Positions 1 through 6,566 of a stretch of 64,000 bases of DNA are shown here, piece after piece. Under the pieces are notes generated by a model, which saw only the letters and a list, made by a program, of their open reading frames with translations, was not told the DNA's origin and ran no database searches. How positions within the stretch are numbered: position 1 is the first letter of the stretch; each line of letters opens with the position of its first letter. The stretch comes from JAXGMV01 sp040768445. Its GTDB lineage: Bacteria > Chloroflexota > Anaerolineae > Anaerolineales > Anaerolineaceae. Where the stretch lies: contig JAXGMV010000001.1 of assembly GCA_040768445.1 (NCBI GenBank), positions 434,001 through 498,000 on the forward strand, in the 5' to 3' direction. The position numbers were made by a program, and so were the translations under genes.

Positions 1-1
1 C

Positions 2-334
2 GCTGATATCTTTGATGGTGATCCCAACTCGATTACCCGCAGTTTTGAAGCTAACCCGCTGGTGATTGAAGTGACTTTCCCCCAACCAGTCAGCGTGACA
101 CAGATCTCAGCCCGCGTGGGCGGCACCCCTACAAATGTCAGCGCCTGGCTGAGTAATGCTGATGGCGGAACGGGATTACAATTAAATCGTCAGGTGACAG
201 AATCGCCCGAGCCGCGCTTTGTACTCCTGGCACTTGATCAGCCATACACCACCCGTTCGATTATCGTGCACATTCACAGCACACGCGATAGTGAGCCTGC
301 CCACGTGCACCTGTGGGAACTGACCATTGAATAA
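2..334 (+). CDS. C-terminal part of a discoidin-like (F5/8 type C) domain protein, partial
   Basis: The reading frame is open from the left window edge and stops at 332-334, so the start lies outside. About 110 residues are visible. They read as a beta-sandwich segment with a 'DIFDGDPNS' turn, then 'FEANPLVIEVTF', which resembles the ligand-binding face and the 'induce a change' strand of coagulation factor 5/8 C-type (discoidin) domains. Such domains bind carbohydrate or surfaces at the end of larger secreted or lipoprotein enzymes. The next gene starts within 13 bases, so the two probably share a transcript. The identity of the rest of the protein cannot be judged, and the domain call rests on pattern only. 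Confidence 0.5.
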   Translation, partial: ADIFDGDPNSITRSFEANPLVIEVTFPQPVSVTQISARVGGTPTNVSAWLSNADGGTGLQLNRQVTESPEPRFVLLALDQPYTTRSIIVHIHSTRDSEPAHVHLWELTIE

Positions 335-346
335 GTGAGGAGACCC

Positions 347-772
347 GTGAGCGAAAAAGTAAAACCACGCAAGAAAAATAACCCTCTCTACACCCTGTTG
401 ATCCTTGCTTTCTTGGTAACCGGGTACTTCGGCATCCTGCGGCTGGGTGTGGCGGTCAGGGACTGGGGGGTGCTGGCAACCACACTGAAGTCACCATCAC
501 CGACCTATTTTGCTGTCAGCGGTGGGTTGTGGGCGCTGGCTGCGCTGTTATCCGCCTTTGGCTTGATGCTGCGCCGGCGCTGGGCGCCCTACTGGGCAAT
601 GATTGCTGTCCTGCTGATGACTGCCGGCTGGTGGTTTGAAAAGCTGGTACTCACCGTATCTGAAACCGCCCGCACCAACTTTCCCTTTGCCATGGGGCTC
701 AGCCTGGTCATCATCCTCTTTACCTTTATCACTCTGGTGGTCTTCAGCCAGAGTCGCGGGTTTGACAGTTAA
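347..772 (+). CDS. Small multi-pass membrane protein, unknown function
   Basis: The protein has 141 residues if translated from GTG at 347, which has a GAGGAG ribosome site at 338-343. An in-frame GTG at 335 overlaps that site and is less likely. A short lysine/arginine-rich N-terminus is followed by four hydrophobic segments, at roughly residues 14-38, 50-72, 78-98 and 108-133, with positive charges between them. No catalytic motif is visible. It sits between a discoidin-like protein and a CYTH enzyme with almost no spacing, so it belongs to a three-gene operon. I do not recognise the family. Confidence 0.7.
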   Translation: MSEKVKPRKKNNPLYTLLILAFLVTGYFGILRLGVAVRDWGVLATTLKSPSPTYFAVSGGLWALAALLSAFGLMLRRRWAPYWAMIAVLLMTAGWWFEKLVLTVSETARTNFPFAMGLSLVIILFTFITLVVFSQSRGFDS

Positions 773-774
773 CC

Positions 775-1398
775 ATGAAAGATAACACTCGCGACCAGGA
801 GATTGAAGTCAAATTCATGGTGCTGTCGCTGGGGGGCATCCAGCAGCGCCTCGAACGCCTGGACGCTGAGCTGGTACAGCCGCGCGTGTATGAGTTAAAC
901 CTGCGTTTTGACGACGGTCAGGGTACCCTCTCACGCAGCGGGCAGGTGCTGCGCCTGCGTCGCGATGACGCCAACCATCTCACCTACAAAGGCCCGGGAC
1001 AGTCCAGCGATGTGGCCATGCGGCAGGAGATCGAGTTCAAGCTGGATGACTTTGACGCCGCCTGGCGTTTCCTGGAAGCGCTGGGGTACACGGTCAGCGT
1101 GCATTATGAGAAATACCGCTCGATGTACCGCATGGGGGACGTGCTGGTGACACTGGACGAACTGCCCTACGGCGCATTTGTAGAAATAGAAGGCCCATCA
1201 TCCGCCAGCATAAAAACAGCCGCCGCCAGCCTCAATTTAGACTGGAAGCGGCGCATTATTGAAAGTTATCTCTCGATCTATTACCGGCTGTGTAAGAAAC
1301 TGGATCACCGGCCTGGCAACCTGACCTTCGCCGACCTGGAGGGATTAGACATCAACCCGCTCGACCTCGAGTTGGTGCCGGCAGATATCCCCCTGTAA
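775..1398 (+). CDS. CYTH-domain protein (class IV adenylate cyclase / triphosphatase superfamily)
   Basis: This 207-residue protein carries the N-terminal signature 'EIEVKF' (residues 9-14), the ExExK motif that defines the CYTH triphosphate tunnel fold. Further charged strands typical of the family follow: 'LRLRRDD', 'LTYKGPG', 'RQEIEFKL', 'YEKYRSMY' and 'VEIEGP'. Family members hydrolyse inorganic or nucleoside triphosphates or thiamine triphosphate, and the CyaB subgroup makes cyclic AMP. The spacing resembles the CyaB/ThTPase subgroup, but substrate cannot be decided from sequence. The ATG begins two bases after the previous stop, so translation is probably coupled. It ends exactly against the stop codon of the convergent gene at 1399. 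Confidence 0.85.
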   Translation: MKDNTRDQEIEVKFMVLSLGGIQQRLERLDAELVQPRVYELNLRFDDGQGTLSRSGQVLRLRRDDANHLTYKGPGQSSDVAMRQEIEFKLDDFDAAWRFLEALGYTVSVHYEKYRSMYRMGDVLVTLDELPYGAFVEIEGPSSASIKTAAASLNLDWKRRIIESYLSIYYRLCKKLDHRPGNLTFADLEGLDINPLDLELVPADIPL

Positions 1399-2151
1399 TT
1401 ATGCCGCAGGCTTAGGCTTGCGTTTGCCCAGCGACGCCAGGTAAACGATAAACTCCGTCTCACCATCCACGCCAATCGCTTCATTCACCAGGTCGTCATC
1501 AAATGCGGCAATACCGCACACACCGCAGTTGATCGCCTCAGCTGCCAGGTACAGATTCTGACAAATGTGCCCGGCATCAAGGTGAATGTAGCGGTAGCCG
1601 CGTTCCACGTAGCGCCAGTACATGCGCTCCTGCACCCCCACCCAGAAGAAGGTGGCAGCACTGTCTCGCACTTGCGGCTGCATGCGGCAGGCGGCGGTCA
1701 GGCGCGCATTGATATCCTCAGCCAGCGAGACAGCGTACAACGCATGGCGCAGAGCATAGTAGCGGTACAGCCCGGGCGCCAGACCCTCCACACGATTGAC
1801 CAGGATGTAGGTGTCCAGCGAATGGCGCGCGCCGGCAGACGCCACGGTGCGCAGGGTGCGGTTAGGAAACACCTCCTGCACGCCGGCGGTGCACCACACC
1901 AAAAAGGTGAACTCTTCGAGCGTCAGCGGGGTACTGGCATAGGCGCGCAGAGAGCGACGCTGCTCGATCACCTGGCGCAGGTCAATCGGGTAAGCCGGCA
2001 GGCTCTCCGGCGCCGGCAGGGTGATCAATTCAGCGCCTGCAGGCGGCTCGGCTTCGAGCGGGGGCTGGGGTATGCCCAACGACTGCGGTGAGGGTGAGAT
2101 ATGCGGGTACCTGGTTTTGCGCATAAATTCAGCGCCGGTATTATCAATCAT
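1399..2151 (-). CDS. SagB/ThcOx-type nitroreductase-family oxidoreductase
   Basis: This 250-residue protein belongs to the FMN-dependent nitroreductase fold. The N-terminal FMN-binding signature 'RRSLRAY' lies near residue 65. It is followed by 'PLTLEEFTFLVWCTAGVQ', 'RTVASAGARHSLDTYILV' and 'PGLYRYYALRHAL', the order seen in SagB-type dehydrogenases. These proteins oxidise azolines in peptide natural products or act as stand-alone oxidoreductases. No cyclodehydratase or precursor peptide gene lies nearby, so a stand-alone role is more likely. Translation starts at ATG 2151 behind a strong AAGGAGG. It is convergent with the CYTH gene and is the last GC-rich gene before the AT-rich cassette. 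Confidence 0.85.
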   Translation of the reverse strand: MIDNTGAEFMRKTRYPHISPSPQSLGIPQPPLEAEPPAGAELITLPAPESLPAYPIDLRQVIEQRRSLRAYASTPLTLEEFTFLVWCTAGVQEVFPNRTLRTVASAGARHSLDTYILVNRVEGLAPGLYRYYALRHALYAVSLAEDINARLTAACRMQPQVRDSAATFFWVGVQERMYWRYVERGYRYIHLDAGHICQNLYLAAEAINCGVCGIAAFDDDLVNEAIGVDGETEFIVYLASLGKRKPKPAA

Positions 2152-2190
2152 TGGAACCTCCTTGTGATAATCGTACTTATATGAAGATGA

Positions 2191-3279
2191 TTATGGAGAG
2201 CCTGAATTGATAAAAGTTATATCAATTATTACAGTGCGCTCACGATGTGGGTCAGCATTATTATCGATTGTGTAAGGAGAAGGTAAGTTTTCGCCACTAG
2301 TAATTGTAAATGATGATAATGGTAACCTTGAATTTTGAGTCAGATAATCAACAACAGCAACTCCGCGATTTAGAGGTAATTTGTGTTTATCAATTTCGAA
2401 TTTGTCTGTATACCCGATTACTTTAATTTGGATTTGACCAATAAATGGATCTAATTGTTGGCCAAGTTGATTAAGCATACTCTGTCCATAATTTGTAAAA
2501 GTACTGCCGTATAAGAATAAGGTTTCATCGAATCTTAGTATATAGCTGGTGTCGCTTTGAATAAGAGTTGTACCAGGTATGTTCAGTGAAAGATTAATAA
2601 CTGTTGGTGTTTCTTCAATTATGGGTTTGTTAGGGTCCGAGTTCTCTTCAATTACTTCAAGAATCTGTTTATTAACTCCAATATCATCCTTAATTTCTTG
2701 GTAATATGCGTCTAAGTTACTGAGTTTATTCAATATAATATTTTGATTTTCTAACAACGGTTGATAATCTGTTGGTAGATCTTGATTCATCATTGATACA
2801 TCATTGTTCAGTGATTGTAATTGGCTAATAGAGAAATCTAAGTTATCAAATCTGGATTTGATAGTGAATCCAAAATAAACAAACAAAACCAGCCCACATA
2901 ATAAGTAAAGAAGTTTCCAATTATATTGTTTTCTTATTGATTTCTTATTAACTCTTGCCAAAAACGCCAATCCTTCAGCAAATTCTAGGTTGTTAGGATC
3001 GAGTGTGATGGCATTTTTCCACATCTGATTAGCTTCATGTAACAAACCTTGTTGTGCGTATACTCTGGCTAACAAATCCATCGCTAAAGGATTATCAAAT
3101 TTTCTAATATGGTCTATTAGAATAGACTGAGCTGAAGCATAATCACCTCTAATAGCATGATCTCTTGCCAATTCAAATTCTAACCTGATAAGAAGGTCTC
3201 TTAACTGGTCAAGGACAGCAGCATCAATTATTGGATCGCATGAATCAGATAAGCCGATAGACTCATTTGTACTTGCCAT
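2191..3279 (-). CDS. Membrane protein with TPR-like N-terminus and OmpA-like C-terminal domain
   Basis: The 362-residue protein has four parts. A helical N-terminus with TPR-like repeats (about residues 35-105, including 'ALAMDLLARVY'-type helices) is cytoplasmic by topology. One transmembrane helix spans residues 121-139. A coiled-coil-prone stretch follows at about 142-212. The C-terminal OmpA-like domain (about 250-356) has 'GYTD' at 289, a 'LNRGVAVVDYL' helix at 303 and the closing 'NADPHRERTVIIDI' strand. OmpA-like domains usually bind peptidoglycan, so the protein probably links a cytoplasmic TPR to the wall. Its start has AGGAG at the right distance and lies 19 bases after the Hsp70 stop, making it the last gene of the AT-rich chaperone operon. 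Confidence 0.8.
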   Translation of the reverse strand: MASTNESIGLSDSCDPIIDAAVLDQLRDLLIRLEFELARDHAIRGDYASAQSILIDHIRKFDNPLAMDLLARVYAQQGLLHEANQMWKNAITLDPNNLEFAEGLAFLARVNKKSIRKQYNWKLLYLLCGLVLFVYFGFTIKSRFDNLDFSISQLQSLNNDVSMMNQDLPTDYQPLLENQNIILNKLSNLDAYYQEIKDDIGVNKQILEVIEENSDPNKPIIEETPTVINLSLNIPGTTLIQSDTSYILRFDETLFLYGSTFTNYGQSMLNQLGQQLDPFIGQIQIKVIGYTDKFEIDKHKLPLNRGVAVVDYLTQNSRLPLSSFTITSGENLPSPYTIDNNADPHRERTVIIDITFINSGSP

Positions 3280-3298
3280 CGTTACTCCTATTCTTAGA

Positions 3299-5770
3299 TC
3301 AACGACTTACAGAAGATCCAAAACCCTTGGTGATTTTCTCTTTTCGCTCTCTGGGCAATAAATTAAGCAACTTACCTAAAACAGCTTTGAGGTAGTCAAT
3401 ATCATCGTTTTCTATCGCCCGCGCGCCTTCATGGATGAGTTCCGTGGCCTTTGGCGTATTAACAAACTTTCCATTCTCGTTCTCTAATACATAGTAGTAA
3501 AATCCAACCCAGAATTCTGGATCCGTTGTGTAAACTCCCAGTCTTATATCGTGCATTTTCTTTATTGCTCGTTTTAGCGTTGGCAGATCATTTGATTCAA
3601 TAGCTTCGTTTATTTGGTTCTCAATACCAAGAAAATTAACAAGCAATTCATTGTCCTCTTTTTCCTGAATCAATTCGTTCGTTGTTTCAATTTCATTCTC
3701 TGCTTGACTTATTAGAACTGGCCACTCAAGTTGGGTTTCTATAGCTGATAAAGTTCTTTTGAGTTCTAAAAGATATTTTTCAGCTTTTACAGGCTCATCA
3801 CCATCTATACTATCCTCAATTGTCTCGAAATAATGATCATCATAAATTTCGTGCAGTTTTAGTTTAATATCAATATCTCCAGATATTTCAGCTTGGTTAA
3901 TCAAATCCTCTAATTTAATTATCTGGTTTTCAAGATCGCGGGTTAGCTCGTCAATATCTGGTGATTTCAACATAAGAGAAATTTTAACTTCTTGCTCAAG
4001 ATCTAATATTGGAATAAATGCGCGGACTACAACGATTTGACTTTTATCTATCTCAACCGTGACTTCAACATCACTACCGAATGGAACATCACGTTTAATG
4101 TTTTCTCCTGGAATAATAAGTCTATCAATTAATCTATTTAAATCTGCTTTATTATCTTCACCAGAAACAATTGGTATATCGATAAAGTTGGTGCTCTCTC
4201 CTTTACTAATGCTAATAGCTGTTTTTAGAGGAGGAATAATTTTAGATTTGGCTGGTAATAATTGGCCCTTCTTAAGAATCCATACAACCTCATTATTAGA
4301 CAGCGCTACACCTAAAGAGTTTGTAAGTGGTGGATTTGAAGTAACATTGCCAACAGTATAAGTGAATTCGCTCGGGTTGAGGTTCTTTTTATTGCCCTTT
4401 CCATCATAAAGTGAGACTTTATATTTATTCTGTTTGCCTTCCTCAGCTAATATCGATGTAATAAAGCTTCCATTCTGTGATAAAGGTATCCGACCGGTTC
4501 CGAATGTAATTGATGAAATCTCAAGGGTGTAGGAAGAACAATCCATTACATCGGCACTTTTTATAATTCCACCAATTGTTGCTTGAGTATCGCTTCCAAT
4601 TGGTTGGTACTCAAGGTCAAGAGAGAATTCTCCTTCTTGGCTTTTTACTGCATGTCGATTTTCAATTAATTGGCTCCCCGCATAAATTGCTGCGCCTTGA
4701 GCGACAACAGTTAGTGGATCAACTGAATACTCCAATGGAATACCTAATCCATCCTTGGGGTCAGATAAATGATCTCTAAGATAGGGAGCCATTGTTGGCC
4801 CTCCTACCAGGATTAATTTTTCAATATCACCTGTGGCCAATTTCGATTCCTTTATCACCTCTCTACAAATCTTGATACTCTTATTTATTAAAGGTAGTGC
4901 TAGTTGTGCTACATCACAACGCTTTATCACCATTTCAAAATCAATTCTCTGATTCTTAAGAAAATCATCAATTATCAAAAGCGCACTGTCATCAATAGAA
5001 AGCTGGATTTTTGCGTTCTCTGCTGCGTTCTTCATTTTTGCGAAGGTGCTTTTCCAATCATCATTCTTACGAGAGAAATTTTCTATATTAAACTGGCGTA
5101 TTGCTTCAGGAACGATTAATTGCTCGACAATTAGCCAATCCAAGTCTTTTCCACCCAGGAAATTATCACCATAGTGATTAATCACTTTTATTTCGCCATC
5201 TCGTAAATTAAGTATTGCCGCATCGAAAGTACCCCCTCCAAAATCATAAACCATCCAAAACACCTTGTTACTTCTGTTTTGAAACCCATAAGCAAGTGCA
5301 GCGGCAATTGGCTCCTGTAAAAATTGGCAATTCTCTAAACCTGCTAATTGAGCAGCGCGTTTTGTGGCTTCAATTTGGGGAAGTTCAAAAGCCGCTGGTA
5401 CTGTAATAGTAGCCGTGTTGATTATTTCGCCATTCAATCTATTTGCTACATCAGTTTTTAATGATTTAAGAACCTCGGCAGATAGTCCTTCTGGTTTCAT
5501 GACAATACCAGATGTTAAGAATTTACGAACTCTGTCCGTACCCATGTCGCGTTTAAATTCGGTATAGGCATCATTCTCATCATTTAATAACCTTTCCTTT
5601 GCTCGCTGGCCAACATGAATACGGCCTGTTTTATCAATATAAACTGCCGAAGGGGTGTAATCCATATTTAGATTATTTTTAATAATCCTTGCCTGTACCC
5701 CATCAATCACTGCAACTGCACTGTTAGTTGTACCGAGATCAATACCAAAGTCTATAGTTTTCCGCTCCAT
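3299..5770 (-). CDS. Atypical Hsp70 (DnaK-related) chaperone
   Basis: The nucleotide-binding domain fills about residues 5-370, with every key motif: 'DLGTTNS' at 11-17, 'VPAAFE' at 124, 'DFGGGTFD' at 176-183, 'LVGGPTMAPYL' at 321 and 'AQGAAIYA' at 357. The C-terminal half is unusual. About 110 residues of beta-rich sequence intervene before the DnaK-like substrate-binding strands ('SLGVALSNNEVVWILKKGQ' near 480). The lid is replaced by a long acidic helical region (about 610-823) with no EEVD or DnaK tail. At 823 residues it is nearly 200 longer than DnaK. Start ATG 5770 follows AAGGAGAGG. A GrpE-like gene lies 32 bases upstream and an OmpA-like gene 19 bases downstream, so it is a dedicated chaperone, not the housekeeping DnaK. 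Confidence 0.9.
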   Translation of the reverse strand: MERKTIDFGIDLGTTNSAVAVIDGVQARIIKNNLNMDYTPSAVYIDKTGRIHVGQRAKERLLNDENDAYTEFKRDMGTDRVRKFLTSGIVMKPEGLSAEVLKSLKTDVANRLNGEIINTATITVPAAFELPQIEATKRAAQLAGLENCQFLQEPIAAALAYGFQNRSNKVFWMVYDFGGGTFDAAILNLRDGEIKVINHYGDNFLGGKDLDWLIVEQLIVPEAIRQFNIENFSRKNDDWKSTFAKMKNAAENAKIQLSIDDSALLIIDDFLKNQRIDFEMVIKRCDVAQLALPLINKSIKICREVIKESKLATGDIEKLILVGGPTMAPYLRDHLSDPKDGLGIPLEYSVDPLTVVAQGAAIYAGSQLIENRHAVKSQEGEFSLDLEYQPIGSDTQATIGGIIKSADVMDCSSYTLEISSITFGTGRIPLSQNGSFITSILAEEGKQNKYKVSLYDGKGNKKNLNPSEFTYTVGNVTSNPPLTNSLGVALSNNEVVWILKKGQLLPAKSKIIPPLKTAISISKGESTNFIDIPIVSGEDNKADLNRLIDRLIIPGENIKRDVPFGSDVEVTVEIDKSQIVVVRAFIPILDLEQEVKISLMLKSPDIDELTRDLENQIIKLEDLINQAEISGDIDIKLKLHEIYDDHYFETIEDSIDGDEPVKAEKYLLELKRTLSAIETQLEWPVLISQAENEIETTNELIQEKEDNELLVNFLGIENQINEAIESNDLPTLKRAIKKMHDIRLGVYTTDPEFWVGFYYYVLENENGKFVNTPKATELIHEGARAIENDDIDYLKAVLGKLLNLLPRERKEKITKGFGSSVSR

Positions 5771-5802
5771 TTCCTCTCCTTTTTTAATTCATCAATTGGA
5801 AA

Positions 5803-6345
5803 TTATTCCTTTACAGGCACGCCAACAATTATTTCGCCAACTCGTAAGACCTGATCTTTGTAAATAATTGTTGGCCGTATAGTTTCAATAATTTTTTCGT
5901 TGTCAATACCTGATGTAACTTCCCATGCTATTACTTTTTCAATCATTCCAACAACATAAGGTTCATTAATTCGATCCTTGATCTCAAACCCATTCATTTT
6001 TAAATGGTCAAGAGTAGTTTCAATGGACCTTAACGCACGGGGGGATTCATTACTTGGCAAGTTTGTGCCTGGGTCGATAAGTTTATTTCTTGATCTCCAT
6101 AATCCAACACAAACTTCGGCAAGCAAGTTAAGAATAGTTTTATCTTCTTTTTCAATTGCACCTTCATTGTAATGACCTTCTAATAATGGTAACAATTTTG
6201 ATATCTCAACGAAGAGCGATTGGATTTCATCTGGCGTATTCACAGTTTTGATCCGAATTTCTTTTGGAAATGACCTTTGATGGTTTTTGATTCGCACTGT
6301 CTGGAATATTTTGAGCAAAGACTGCCTAGATAATTTTTTACGCAT
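5803..6345 (-). CDS. GrpE-like nucleotide-exchange factor
   Basis: This 180-residue protein has a helical middle region and ends with a small beta domain. The final stretch, 'ETIRPTIIYKDQVLRVGEII', matches the closing beta strands of GrpE, where it contacts the Hsp70 nucleotide-binding domain. Upstream of this, 'IETTLDHLKMNGFEI' resembles the GrpE linker helix. The long N-terminal paired helix of housekeeping GrpE is shorter here. Position supports the call: it lies immediately upstream of the atypical Hsp70 on the same strand, in the same AT-rich base composition. The likely role is ADP release from that Hsp70. The match is distant, and direct similarity searching may only find it through profiles. 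Confidence 0.65.
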   Translation of the reverse strand: MRKKLSRQSLLKIFQTVRIKNHQRSFPKEIRIKTVNTPDEIQSLFVEISKLLPLLEGHYNEGAIEKEDKTILNLLAEVCVGLWRSRNKLIDPGTNLPSNESPRALRSIETTLDHLKMNGFEIKDRINEPYVVGMIEKVIAWEVTSGIDNEKIIETIRPTIIYKDQVLRVGEIIVGVPVKE

Positions 6346-6566
6346 TACATATGCCTCTAGTATTATGCTTTCATTTTTTCACAAAGTAGCTAATTCCCCA
6401 CATCCGAAATAAGAACAATTTCTAAAATCAATAATCAAGGAGGTATGAGATTAGCATTTTTCATCTATGTATATACCGAATAAAAAACATAAAATTCTGC
6501 AAATTTCTCTTTGTAGAAGATATATACTGACTATCGCCAACGAATAATGATTTGGTTAGACTCACT
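6346..6566. other. AT-rich spacer between the J-like and GrpE-like genes
   Basis: No credible gene is seen in these 221 bases. A perfect AAGGAGGT followed directly by ATG occurs near 6437 on the plus strand, but the spacing is zero and the frame closes after 12 codons. A separate promoter for the GrpE-like, Hsp70 and OmpA-like genes could lie here; I cannot identify one with confidence. Confidence 0.4.

Noticed and set aside
1567..2091. 174-codon plus-strand frame opposite the SagB-type gene
   Set aside because: Shadow of the nitroreductase gene; low-complexity histidine and glutamine content and no ribosome site.
6430..6482. Plus-strand AAGGAGGT-ATG mini-ORF of 12 codons
   Set aside because: The start codon touches the ribosome site, the frame is very short, and all surrounding genes run on the other strand.
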